Source: Bacteroidia bacterium
Lineage (GTDB): Bacteria > Bacteroidota > Bacteroidia > Bacteroidales > GWA2-32-17
Length of the DNA stretch: 64,000 nucleotides
NCBI GenBank assembly: GCA_016218155.1
Contig: JACREQ010000069.1
Location: forward strand, 177,613-241,612
Reading direction: 5' to 3'
The notes under the pieces are model-generated. The model saw nothing but the letters and a program-made list of their open reading frames with translations. It had not been told where the DNA came from and ran no database searches. This document shows, piece after piece, positions 52,961-61,323 of the stretch (position 1 is its first letter; each line of letters begins with the position of its first letter). The translations under genes were made by a program, and so were the position numbers.

Positions 52961-54562
52961 TTACTTGTTTTTAAATTTTTCTCTCATTCTTTTATCTAAT
53001 GTTATAATACACTCACGACGAGGAATAATAACTGAAGGTCCATCATATGCTAACTCCTCACGAATAATTTTCATATTTTCTTCATGATTTTTAGGTAATG
53101 GCTTAATAACTCTGATATGTGCAGGATCAACTCCAACACCAGCGCAAATAGCTTCAAGTTTTCCTAATGCAGCAGAAGGCTGACCACCTGTCATTCCAGT
53201 TGTGAAATTATCAAGTATAAAAACTTTAACATTTGATTTATGAACTACACAATCCAATAAGCCAGTCATTCCACTATGTGTAAAAGTTGAATCACCTATA
53301 ACAGCAATTGCAGGAACTAATCCAGCATCTGCAGCACCAAATGCCATTGTTATTGAAGCGCCCATATCAACACAAGTATTTATTGCTTCTAAAGGCGCTA
53401 ATGCAGCAAGCGTATAACAACCTATATCTGAGAATACTCTGCCTTTTGAATAATCTTTTAAAACTTCATTTAAAGCTTGATATGAATCGGTATGCGGACA
53501 GCCGCTGCATAATGCAGGTGGACGTTGTGCTACAACTTCTGGAACTGGCTGACCAATTGTATCTTTTAAACCCAATGCCACAGCTACTTTATTAGGATTT
53601 AGTTCACCATCACGTGAAAGAGTTCCATCTAATCTGCCATGAATTGGTTTGCCTAAGTTTAATGAACCTTTTAGCATTTCTTCAACTAATGGATAACCAT
53701 CTTCAAAAACATAAATTTCCTGGCATTCATCATATAATTTCTTAAGCATATTAGTTGGAACAGGATGCTGTCCAATTACTAACATAGGAAATGGAAGGTT
53801 TTCCTGAAAATTCTCCATTATATAATTATAAGCAATACCACAAGCTATAATACCTTTTGATTTGTCTTTCCCTTCAACATATTTATTAAAGCCTGAAGTT
53901 TCAGCATTTTGCTCTAATTCATCCTGAATATCAAGAAGTCTGCGGAAATTTTTTCGTGCAATCGATGGTAACAAAACAAATTGTTTTAAATCTGCTGGAA
54001 GTTTTAATTTATTCTGTTCCTTTTCAGCCATTCTACCAACACCTGCTCTACTATGTGCTAAGCGGGTAGTTATTCTGATCATAACAGGAACACGATATTT
54101 TTCAGAAATATCAAAACCATAGTGCACCATGTTATAAGCTTCTTGTTGTGAACTTGGTTCAAATATTGGAATCATTGCAAATTTTCCATAAAATCTACTG
54201 TCTTGTTCATTTTGTGATGAATGCATTGAAGGATCGTCAGCAACAACAACAATCAGACCTCCGTTTGCACCTGTAATTGATGAATTAATAAAACCATCGG
54301 CAGCAACGTTTAAACCAACATGTTTCATACAAACCATGGTACGTTTTCCTGCATAAGACATTCCGATTGCTGCTTCCATAGCAGTTTTTTCGTTTGCACA
54401 CCATCTTGCTTTTACACCTTTTTCTTTAGCAATTTTTGAGCTTTCAATATACTCAGTAATTTCTGTAGAAGGTGTTCCCGGATAAGCATAAACTCCTGAC
54501 AAGCCAGCATCAATTGCACCTAAAGCAATGGCTTCGTCACCTAACAATAACATTTTTTGCAT
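52961..54562 (-). CDS. iorA: Indolepyruvate ferredoxin oxidoreductase, alpha subunit IorA (no ferredoxin domain)
   Basis: The 533-residue product holds the pyrimidine-binding part (MQKMLLLGDEAIALGAIDAGLSGVYAYPGTPSTEI) and the TPP-binding part (FSDIGCYTLAALAPLEAI, FGAADAGL, AVIGDSTFTHSGM). Archaeal-type IorA ends with two ferredoxin-like [4Fe-4S] sites; here the chain stops at PRRECIITLDKRMREKFKNK with no CxxCxxCxxxCP motif. Electrons must therefore leave by another route. It forms an operon with iorB and supports fermentation of aromatic amino acids. Confidence 0.92.
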   Translation of the reverse strand: MQKMLLLGDEAIALGAIDAGLSGVYAYPGTPSTEITEYIESSKIAKEKGVKARWCANEKTAMEAAIGMSYAGKRTMVCMKHVGLNVAADGFINSSITGANGGLIVVVADDPSMHSSQNEQDSRFYGKFAMIPIFEPSSQQEAYNMVHYGFDISEKYRVPVMIRITTRLAHSRAGVGRMAEKEQNKLKLPADLKQFVLLPSIARKNFRRLLDIQDELEQNAETSGFNKYVEGKDKSKGIIACGIAYNYIMENFQENLPFPMLVIGQHPVPTNMLKKLYDECQEIYVFEDGYPLVEEMLKGSLNLGKPIHGRLDGTLSRDGELNPNKVAVALGLKDTIGQPVPEVVAQRPPALCSGCPHTDSYQALNEVLKDYSKGRVFSDIGCYTLAALAPLEAINTCVDMGASITMAFGAADAGLVPAIAVIGDSTFTHSGMTGLLDCVVHKSNVKVFILDNFTTGMTGGQPSAALGKLEAICAGVGVDPAHIRVIKPLPKNHEENMKIIREELAYDGPSVIIPRRECIITLDKRMREKFKNK

Positions 54563-54597
54563 ATAACGATTTTAAAATTTACGGTTTTTAATCTTCT

Positions 54598-54605
54598 CAA
54601 AAATA
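54598..54605 (-). promoter_or_regulatory. -7 box upstream of iorAB
   Basis: The minus strand reads TATTTTTG, 35 bases before the iorA ATG. Confidence 0.45.
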
Positions 54606-54836
54606 TAAATTTTTAGATAAGATTTTCATGACATATTAATGTTTTAAAATATGTTTATGTTAAGTGTATGTAGCTTATTTAATAAAAAAATGGGCTTCAA
54701 TTAAGCTGTTCAGATAATATATATTCAACTTAATAATATAAAATGATATTATTATTTTTTGGGAAAGGCAATATTAAAGGGATAAAAAGCAGTTGTTATT
54801 ATCAGGTAATTGATTTATTCTAAAAAGGATAATTTA

Positions 54837-55196
54837 CTAATAAAAGTACTTTTCAATAAGATTATTAATCAAATCTATTTTATATGGTTTAGAAATATAT
54901 TCATCACAACCTGATTCTATTGCAATTTCTCGCTCACCTAAAAGCGCATATGCTGTTTGAGCAATAATAATAACATTTTTATTAAACTTTCTAATTTGTT
55001 GAGTCACCTCATAACCGTTCATTTTTGGTAATCTTATATCCATGAAAATTAATTCAATGTCAGGATTACTTTTGCATAACTCGATGGCTTCTAAACCATC
55101 ACTTGTTTTTAAAATATTATTTGAATATTTTTCAACTATAACTTCTAATAGTAACTCTGAAGTTTTGTCATCTTCAACAATTAATATTTTAAGCAT
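54837..55196 (-). CDS. Receiver-only response regulator
   Basis: The 119-residue protein is a single REC domain: acidic pocket at E8-D9-D10, phosphoacceptor D53 in FMDIRLPKMNGYEV, T-loop Thr near AQTAYA (residue 81) and Lys103 in SKPY. It has no output domain, so it works by protein contact or phosphotransfer. The nearest gene on its strand encodes a small HTH protein 40 bases upstream; the two could be a regulatory pair. No kinase is adjacent. Confidence 0.92.
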   Translation of the reverse strand: MLKILIVEDDKTSELLLEVIVEKYSNNILKTSDGLEAIELCKSNPDIELIFMDIRLPKMNGYEVTQQIRKFNKNVIIIAQTAYALLGEREIAIESGCDEYISKPYKIDLINNLIEKYFY

Positions 55197-55236
55197 AATT
55201 ATTAGTAATTAATATTAATCTTCTTATTTATTAGTT

Positions 55237-55461
55237 TTATCTCTTATTCCATAAAAAATCAAGTGAACCATTTTCCTCATAATAATATGTACAATTTATA
55301 TGATCCCACATTATTGGTGCTTTTAATTCTTTTTTCATAAAATTTAAATAAATAAAAATAGTTCGTTCACATAAATTCATCTTTTCTGCTAATTGTTTAG
55401 GAGTTCCAGTGCGTTTGTTTTGGATTTTTTTATTTATAATAATAATTTTCCTAATGTCCAT
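55237..55461 (-). CDS. Small HTH-domain regulator
   Basis: The 74-residue protein is nearly all a winged-helix-like HTH: NKRTGTPKQLAEKMNLCERTIFIYLNFMKKELKAPIMWDHINCTYYY (residues 16-62), similar to the small HTH_11-type regulators common in Bacteroidota. Residues 63-74 are a short tail. It lies upstream of the receiver-only regulator on the same strand and 336 bases from the next gene. Target genes are unknown. Confidence 0.78.
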   Translation of the reverse strand: MDIRKIIIINKKIQNKRTGTPKQLAEKMNLCERTIFIYLNFMKKELKAPIMWDHINCTYYYEENGSLDFLWNKR

Positions 55462-55797
55462 AATATATAATTCGTTTCAATTATCAGCAAATAACTTTTT
55501 CAAAATAAATAGATTGCACTGAATTGAAACTGCAGTTCTAAAAAAATAATCGCATTAAAATATATTTTGTTTATGGATCTTAAAATAAACTATATAGTAT
55601 CTGCAACTTTTGAAATAAGGTATTGGTAAATGTAATCTTAATTAATTGTTAAATTGTTACAAGAAGTCAAAATTTAATCATTAATTGTTTGGACTTAGTT
55701 GTTTTTGTCAACAGAGGCTTTAAAAACTGTCATCCAGAGCAAAGCGAAGGATCTAGACACATATCTAGATCCTTCGCTGCCTCTGAATACAAAACCA
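55462..55797. other. 336-base gene-free stretch
   Basis: It is AT-rich, holds the palindromic element at 55729-55790 and presumably the promoter of the small HTH gene. No coding frame or RNA gene is evident. Confidence 0.7.
55729..55790. repeat. Dispersed palindromic repeat with a perfect 15-bp stem
   Basis: AGCGAAGGATCTAGA (55743-55757) and its exact complement (55764-55778) flank the loop CACATA. Outer bases GTCATCCAGAGCAA and GCCTCTGAATAC continue the family pattern imperfectly. It lies downstream of the leftward yjbQ gene. Confidence 0.82.
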
Positions 55798-56208
55798 TTA
55801 ATTGTAAATTGTTAAAACAACTCTCCTGTTTCCTCCATTAATTCTAAACTCACAAAACTGAATTCCCTGCCATATTCCCAAACCTAGTTTACCATTTATT
55901 ATTGGGATTGTTATAGATTGTCCAAAAACCGAAGATTTTATATGAGCCGACATATCATCTTTTCCTTCAAAAATATGAGTAAACCTATTAAACTCATCAG
56001 GAACCAGATATTTCATAAAATTATCAATATCATATCTAACTGAAGGATCTGCATTTTCATTTATAATTATTGCAGCTGAAGTATGTTTAACAAAAACATT
56101 TAATAAACCTGACAAAGGAAACGCTTCAATATTTTCTATAATTATATCAGTAATTAGGTGAATACCTCTTGAAAACTTAGGTAAAGTAATTTCCTTCTGC
56201 CAAATCAT
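55798..56208 (-). CDS. yjbQ: YjbQ / UPF0047 family protein (secondary thiamine-phosphate synthase-like)
   Basis: The 136-residue product has the family signatures: RGIHLITDIIIENIE at the start, GLLNVFVKHTSAAIIINENADPSVRYDI and GKLGLGIWQGIQFCEFR. YjbQ proteins show weak thiamine-phosphate synthase activity and form trimers with a metal site; the physiological role is unresolved. Length is normal. Its stop is followed by the palindromic element. It is divergent from the gene at 56.3 kb. Confidence 0.9.
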   Translation of the reverse strand: MIWQKEITLPKFSRGIHLITDIIIENIEAFPLSGLLNVFVKHTSAAIIINENADPSVRYDIDNFMKYLVPDEFNRFTHIFEGKDDMSAHIKSSVFGQSITIPIINGKLGLGIWQGIQFCEFRINGGNRRVVLTIYN

Positions 56209-56230
56209 AATTACAAATGTTAATTTTCTA

Positions 56231-56238
56231 CAAATTTA
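56231..56238 (-). promoter_or_regulatory. -7 box upstream of yjbQ
   Basis: The minus strand reads TAAATTTG, 22 bases before ATG 56208. Confidence 0.42.
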
Positions 56239-56306
56239 ACCATAATGTTTGGTAGTATTAGCTAAGGTTTTTTAATATTTGTATCTTTCAATTATTATTC
56301 TGTTTA

Positions 56307-56957
56307 ATGAAAATCTTAAAAACATTTATATTATTTACTTCATTATTGCTTTATTATTCATGCAATATTAAAGCTCAAACTTCTAATATAATTCAGGTTA
56401 AGGGAATGGTTGTTAATATACACTTTGTACCCATTTCTTATGTTCATATTTTAATTAAAAATAAAAAAACAGGAACAATAAGTGACGAAAATGGGAAATT
56501 TGATTTTTTCGCAGAAAAAGGAGATACTTTACAATTCTCATGTGTTGGCTTTAAAAAAAGAATTTATACAATACCAACTATAACAACATCGCGAATTTAC
56601 TATGTGGTTGCTGTATTAAAAAACGATACTACAATTTTACAGGAAGTTGTAATACTACCCTGGAAAAATTATAAAGAATTTAAAAAGATATTTTTAATAT
56701 CTAAAGTTCCAGATGATGATATTGTAAGAGCAGAAAAAAATCTGGAATTAATGCAACTTCAAATGTTATTAAATGATGATGATATTCCAGCAGCTCCCGG
56801 TGCTGCATACAATATATCGATGCAACAAAGATCAAGTCAATTGTATTGGAAAGGACAAACTCAACCGATGCAAATTTTTAATGTTATTGCATGGCAACAA
56901 TTTTTCGAGTATTTAAAGGAAGGAAAATTTAAACGAACGAAAAAGAAAGTAAAATAG
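56307..56957 (+). CDS. Exported protein with carboxypeptidase-like regulatory domain
   Basis: The 216-residue product has a signal peptide (a lipobox-like YSC and an AQ cleavage site both occur near residues 18-25). Residues 28-115 form a CarboxypepD_reg-like domain: VKGMVVNIHFVPISYVHILIKNKKTGTISDENGKFDF, typical of Bacteroidota envelope proteins, followed by EVVILPWKNYKEFKKIF. The C-terminal half is helical with a basic end. Such proteins sit at the inner face of the outer membrane; function unknown. Confidence 0.8.
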   Translation: MKILKTFILFTSLLLYYSCNIKAQTSNIIQVKGMVVNIHFVPISYVHILIKNKKTGTISDENGKFDFFAEKGDTLQFSCVGFKKRIYTIPTITTSRIYYVVAVLKNDTTILQEVVILPWKNYKEFKKIFLISKVPDDDIVRAEKNLELMQLQMLLNDDDIPAAPGAAYNISMQQRSSQLYWKGQTQPMQIFNVIAWQQFFEYLKEGKFKRTKKKVK

Positions 56958-56980
56958 TTTGCTATTTGTTATTACAACAA

Positions 56981-58054
56981 CTAAAATACCGGTATCTGCT
57001 TGTTTCCTCTTACAGAATCAGTTTTATTAATAAGTAGATTTTTCAAATCTCCATTTTCATAAACACCCTTCATAACAATGTCTCCATTGAGTTTCCACAT
57101 AGTAATCTCACCATTATATATGCCTGACTTATAGTTAATCTCTGATTTCTTTTGACCAGTAGCATACCAGCTAGTAGATATTCCATTTTCTCTACCATCT
57201 AAAAATGTCTCTTCTTCCATTTTCTGACCATTGGGATACCATGTTACCCACAAGCCTTGTTCACTTCCATTTTTAATCATACCCTGACGTTTTTTTTGCC
57301 CGTTCTCATGCCATACAACCCAAAGTCCGTCTTCATATCCATTAATGTAATTACCAGTAGTTTGCACCTGTCCATTTTCATACCAAGTTTGAAATTTACC
57401 TTCGGGTTTTCCATCATAAAACTTTTCTTCTTTCTCTGGCTTGCCATTTTCATACCATGTAATCCATGTTCCGTGCTCAACACCTTTTTTGTATTTTCCT
57501 TCAGTTCTTTTTTTGCCATTTTCATACCAAATAATCCAATCACCATGAGCTAAACCTTCTTTAAAAAATTTTTGCTCTTTCTTTTTACCATTGTTATAAA
57601 AAATTATTTCCTGACCATTAGGTATATTATTTCTATAGTTTTCAATATGTTTTATTTTCCCATCACTAAACCACTCTTTAACAATACCGTTCTTATTACC
57701 ATTCTCAAATTTTTCTTCTAAAATTATTCTGCCATTATTATCATAAATTTTTTCTATCCCATCTTTTTTCCAATTATTATATTTTGCTTCTAATAATTTT
57801 TGTCCGTTATCATTCCAAACCGAGTAGTACCCATGTAACTTACCCTTTTTATAAAAAAAACTCTTTTTGACTCCAGAATAATTTTCCTCACATTGACCAG
57901 TATATGGATCAGTTGCATCCTGTAAATACATAACACCCTTATTATCTACCAGTTCCGAACAATCGCAAGGTTTAGTGCAAGAATTTAAAACGCTTAAAAC
58001 AATAATAATTGTAATAACATTAAAACTAATTAAGTTTTTAATCTTAAGTACCAT
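56981..58054 (-). CDS. MORN-repeat lipoprotein (YwqK-type)
   Basis: The 357-residue product has a signal ending in a lipobox (VLNSC) and then about ten copies of a roughly 23-residue unit with the core WYENGKKRTEGKYKKGVEHG. These are MORN-variant repeats as in YwqK-type proteins, which fold as an elongated beta sheet. In some bacteria they act as immunity partners of toxins, but here no toxin gene is adjacent. Repeats are strongest between residues 75 and 330. It follows dacB on the minus strand, separated by a hairpin. Confidence 0.87.
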   Translation of the reverse strand: MVLKIKNLISFNVITIIIVLSVLNSCTKPCDCSELVDNKGVMYLQDATDPYTGQCEENYSGVKKSFFYKKGKLHGYYSVWNDNGQKLLEAKYNNWKKDGIEKIYDNNGRIILEEKFENGNKNGIVKEWFSDGKIKHIENYRNNIPNGQEIIFYNNGKKKEQKFFKEGLAHGDWIIWYENGKKRTEGKYKKGVEHGTWITWYENGKPEKEEKFYDGKPEGKFQTWYENGQVQTTGNYINGYEDGLWVVWHENGQKKRQGMIKNGSEQGLWVTWYPNGQKMEEETFLDGRENGISTSWYATGQKKSEINYKSGIYNGEITMWKLNGDIVMKGVYENGDLKNLLINKTDSVRGNKQIPVF

Positions 58055-58061
58055 GAATAAA

Positions 58062-58107
58062 TAAAGCGTTTGTGGTAATTGGTTTTTCCAATCATTTATA
58101 CGCTTTA
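58062..58107 (-). terminator. Two-part hairpin at the end of dacB
   Basis: TAAAGCGT (58062-58069) pairs with ACGCTTTA (58100-58107), which includes the dacB stop codon, and inside it ATTGG (58078-58082) pairs with CCAAT (58088-58092). On the minus strand a T-rich tract follows. Confidence 0.6.
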
Positions 58108-59580
58108 ATTATTTGAAAGTTTTATTAAAAATTGTTCTATTTTTCCTTTAATAACAGAAGGATTTGACGAATAATTATTTATGATTATTGCAAATGCAAT
58201 ATTTTTAGAAGATTTTGTTTTAACATATCCTGCATAACTTCTAACACCTGTCATATACCCACTTTTTGCTCGTAGGTTATTTTCTGCAAAACTACCAGAA
58301 AACATACTGCTTAAACTTCCACTTTTTGAAGCAATTGGTAACGAATTATAAAATAATTCATAATTTTTACTCGACTTCTTCATATAAGACAATACATTAA
58401 CCAATTGCTTTGCTGAAACTGCATTAAATCGCGATAACCCACTCCCATCATACATTAATAGTTTGCCAGTTGTTTTATACCAGAAATTATTTAAAGCATC
58501 TATTCCGGATGAATTACTGCCGACACCTGACTTTGCAACTCCAATTTGTCTTAACAAATGCTCTGCATATAAATTAATGCTTTTAATATTTGTAAAATAA
58601 ATAATATCCTTTAATCTTGGAGATTCTATTTCATATATAGATTTATAATCTTTGGAAATATTTTTTTTGAATTTTAAACAAGGAATTGCAAATAGTGAAT
58701 CACTAACATTTATTCCATTTTTTAATAGTTCCCTGTATAGTATTATAGCAACTAAAAGTGGTGGATTAGAAATTGAACCTTTTACTTCATAATTTGCTTT
58801 ATTAACAGGTAATCTTCCTGTAGCAATTCTATAATCATCGTATTGCCCGCCATAAATAACAGATTGATCACCAGATATATTATCAGAAATAACTGTATTT
58901 TCAAGTTGCATAAAAGGAATTTCTGGATCTTGTTTTATTATTTCAGTACTATCATTTGATTTTGGTCCTGTTTTAAAAAACAGTTTGTACTCATTATCTA
59001 AAACAGAAAGTGCCCATGGTGATGCACCGTAATAATTTGCAACATCTGCTAATATCCAGGTTGAAGGAGCTGTATTATCTGAATAATAATTTGCATCAGC
59101 TATTACTGAACCATTAATCTTTTTAATGCCGGTTTTTGTTATTTCAGCAGCAATTTTCGAGAAAATATCTGTTTCATAATAAGTAGAATTAAAATTATGG
59201 CTCATAAAACATGGATCTCCGCCCCCTTTTATTATAATGTTTCCATTTAACACACCTGAAGCATCTATACTTCCGCTATATCCAATTTTTGTAATAAAAG
59301 TATAGTCTCCACCAAGTATTTCGAGTGCGGCAGCTGTAGTAAATAATTTCAAAGTTGAAGCCGGTGATAATCGTAAATCAGGATTTATTTTACCAATTTC
59401 TTTGTTTGTATTTAAATCAATAGCATAAAAACTTATTGAAGAATTTAATAAAGTTGAATCCAATACAAATTCATTAACTGTCTTATTAAAATCAATTTCA
59501 CCCTCATTAGTAATATTTTGAGAAATGATAACATTAGGTATAACAATTATTACAATTAAAAAAACAACTACTTTTAACAT
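58105..59580 (-). CDS. dacB: D-alanyl-D-alanine carboxypeptidase/endopeptidase PBP4 (DacB)
   Basis: The 491-residue exported protein has the three active-site motifs of class C penicillin-binding proteins: SxxK (S75-K78 in SPASTLKLF), SxN in DGSGLSRFN, and KSG in RAKSGYMTGV. An insert domain between motifs 1 and 2 is typical for PBP4. It trims D-Ala and cuts peptide cross-links in the periplasm. It fits the wall-remodelling group in this part of the window (SpoIID, L,D-transpeptidase, MurNAc salvage). Signal peptide is at residues 1-21. Confidence 0.93.
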   Translation of the reverse strand: MLKVVVFLIVIIVIPNVIISQNITNEGEIDFNKTVNEFVLDSTLLNSSISFYAIDLNTNKEIGKINPDLRLSPASTLKLFTTAAALEILGGDYTFITKIGYSGSIDASGVLNGNIIIKGGGDPCFMSHNFNSTYYETDIFSKIAAEITKTGIKKINGSVIADANYYSDNTAPSTWILADVANYYGASPWALSVLDNEYKLFFKTGPKSNDSTEIIKQDPEIPFMQLENTVISDNISGDQSVIYGGQYDDYRIATGRLPVNKANYEVKGSISNPPLLVAIILYRELLKNGINVSDSLFAIPCLKFKKNISKDYKSIYEIESPRLKDIIYFTNIKSINLYAEHLLRQIGVAKSGVGSNSSGIDALNNFWYKTTGKLLMYDGSGLSRFNAVSAKQLVNVLSYMKKSSKNYELFYNSLPIASKSGSLSSMFSGSFAENNLRAKSGYMTGVRSYAGYVKTKSSKNIAFAIIINNYSSNPSVIKGKIEQFLIKLSNN

Positions 59581-59625
59581 CTTAAAATATTTTTTTTAAA
59601 ACACAATGCTTTTATTAATTTGCAA

Positions 59626-59633
59626 CAAAGCTA
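59626..59633 (-). promoter_or_regulatory. -7 box upstream of dacB
   Basis: The minus strand reads TAGCTTTG, 45 bases before ATG 59580. It lies just before the divergent rhomboid ATG at 59638. Confidence 0.42.
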
Positions 59634-59637
59634 AGAT

Positions 59638-60279
59638 ATGAATTTCGAGAAGAAAAAATTTCTGATAAGTTTATTTTTTCCATTTCTTTTTATAGGTTCG
59701 ATTTGGATAGTAAAAACTTCTGAATTGATTCTGAATGAGGATTTTTCAAGTTTCGGATTATATCCACTTAAAATTAAAGGTATAATTGGAATTTTTACTT
59801 CACCATTTATACATGGAAATATGGATCATTTAATTGCTAACTCTATTCCATTATTAGTTTTAGGGACAGCACTTTTTTATTTTTATGCAAAAGTTTCTTA
59901 TAAAGTATTTTTTCTGATTTACATTATGACCGGCATTTGGGTTTGGTTTGGCGGAAGACCATCCTATCACATTGGAGCAAGTGGAATTGTTTATGGCTTG
60001 GCAGGATTTATTTTTACAAGTGGTGTTATTTTAAAAAATATAAGATTATTAGCAATCTCATTATTAGTTGTTTTTCTTTATGGTAGCATGATTTGGGGAG
60101 TACTACCTATGGATCCGAAAATATCGTGGGAATCACATTTACTTGGTTTGATTGCAGGAATTATATTAGCTGTTTATTATAGAAATGACAGTTCTATTGA
60201 ACCAGAAATTGAGTTAAGTGATGATGACGATTCAAATATTGAATGGCAAATTCCGGCAGAGGAAAATAAACTTACTTAA
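59638..60279 (+). CDS. Rhomboid-family intramembrane serine protease
   Basis: The 213-residue membrane protein has six likely helices. The catalytic Ser is S115 in HIGASGIVYG and the His is H167 in WESHLLGL. HGNMDHLIANSIPLLVLG carries the conserved loop/helix of the fold. The C-terminus is a short acidic cytoplasmic tail. Rhomboids cut transmembrane segments of other proteins; the substrate is unknown. It is divergent from dacB. Confidence 0.93.
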   Translation: MNFEKKKFLISLFFPFLFIGSIWIVKTSELILNEDFSSFGLYPLKIKGIIGIFTSPFIHGNMDHLIANSIPLLVLGTALFYFYAKVSYKVFFLIYIMTGIWVWFGGRPSYHIGASGIVYGLAGFIFTSGVILKNIRLLAISLLVVFLYGSMIWGVLPMDPKISWESHLLGLIAGIILAVYYRNDSSIEPEIELSDDDDSNIEWQIPAEENKLT

Positions 60280-60352
60280 CTTTAGAAATAACTAATTGTT
60301 TTATTAAAAATTTCTCTTTATTTTTAAGAATTCAAACTTAAACAATATCATT

Positions 60353-61255
60353 ATGAAACATTTTGTACTATTTATTGCATTTTTTGCTTTTTGTACGCTT
60401 GTTAATGCTCAGTATATTAACAATAACGGTTTCGAAACATGGGGAACAACTACAGGTGCAGATCCAACTGGTTGGTCAAGTCCTAATTCAATAATCGCAG
60501 GTTTTATGTCACCACCAGTAGTGACTAAAGAAACAACTGATTTTTATTCAGGATTAAATTCAGCAAAATTTGAAACAAAATCAGTTTTCGGATATGCTGT
60601 TCCTGGAATTTTAACTAATGGAACAATTTCAGTTAACATGACAAGTACTCCTCCTATTGCTGTTAACGGTGGTACTCCTTTCACTCAAAGACCAGCTAGT
60701 TTTAAAGGATATTATAAATATACTCCATCAGGAAGTGATAATTGTTTATTAGCTGCTGTTCTTTTAAAAAGAAACACAACAACTAGTGCATTAGATACTA
60801 TAGCTTACGCTCAATTTACAAATGTTGCAACAGTTTCAGCTTGGACTCAGTTTCAGGCGGATTTCACTTATAATCTACCAGATAATCCAGATACATTGCA
60901 AATTATTTTAATTTCATCAAATCCAAATGCAGCAGTAGTTGGAAGTATACTTAAAGTTGATGAATTATTTTTAGAAGGTGGAACACTTGGTTTAAATAAA
61001 CATTATTTACAAAAAGATGTAAATATTTTCCCAAACCCTGCTAATGACATTGTAAATATTCAATTCAGTTATGAATCAAAATCAGAAACTAGTGTGTCTA
61101 TGTTTAGTCTGGTTGGCCAGAAAGTAAAAGAGTTTACTTTACCAAAGGGAACAGAATTAAGCAGCTTAAATATACGCGATCTTAAAAAAGGAATGTATTT
61201 TATACAGATTCAATCAGGAAAAGATAAATTTACTCAGAAAATATCAGTTGAGTAA
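60353..61255 (+). CDS. T9SS-secreted PCMD-like (carbohydrate-related) protein
   Basis: The 300-residue product has a signal peptide (cleavage after VNAQ). Residues 20-205 resemble the PCMD-type domain: NGFETWGTTTGADPTGWSSPNS, then SAKFETKS, ASFKGYYKYTPSGSDNCL and a strand ending KVDELFLEGG. The end (about 220-300) is a type A T9SS sorting domain (VNIFPNPANDIVNIQFSYES, GMYFIQIQSGKDKFTQKISVE). It is surface-exposed or released; carbohydrate binding is inferred from the family. A terminator shared with the convergent hydrolase gene follows. Confidence 0.82.
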   Translation: MKHFVLFIAFFAFCTLVNAQYINNNGFETWGTTTGADPTGWSSPNSIIAGFMSPPVVTKETTDFYSGLNSAKFETKSVFGYAVPGILTNGTISVNMTSTPPIAVNGGTPFTQRPASFKGYYKYTPSGSDNCLLAAVLLKRNTTTSALDTIAYAQFTNVATVSAWTQFQADFTYNLPDNPDTLQIILISSNPNAAVVGSILKVDELFLEGGTLGLNKHYLQKDVNIFPNPANDIVNIQFSYESKSETSVSMFSLVGQKVKEFTLPKGTELSSLNIRDLKKGMYFIQIQSGKDKFTQKISVE

Positions 61256-61275
61256 ATAAACATATTTATAAAATA

Positions 61276-61306
61276 AAAAATCCCGAAATTTTCGGGATTT
61301 TTTATT
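61276..61306. terminator. Bidirectional terminator between two T9SS cargo genes
   Basis: ATCCCGAA (61280-61287) pairs with TTCGGGAT (61291-61298), flanked by A-run on the left and T-run on the right, so it can serve both convergent genes. Confidence 0.85.
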
Positions 61307-61323
61307 TTATAGTCAAATATACA

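Noticed and set aside
52961..52980. Frameshift that would restore a ferredoxin domain to IorA
   Set aside because: Only two bases separate iorA from iorB, leaving no room for the missing domain.
53308..53595. Open frame inside iorA on the opposite strand
   Set aside because: Antisense to well-conserved iorA sequence; composition is Leu/Gln-rich nonsense without family features.
54563..54836. Possible small RNA or hidden gene in the gap upstream of iorA
   Set aside because: Very AT-rich, no conserved frame, no strong hairpin; only the -7 box could be supported.
57277..57546. Alternative frame within the MORN lipoprotein
   Set aside because: It is a shadow of the repetitive codons in the true frame and starts mid-gene.
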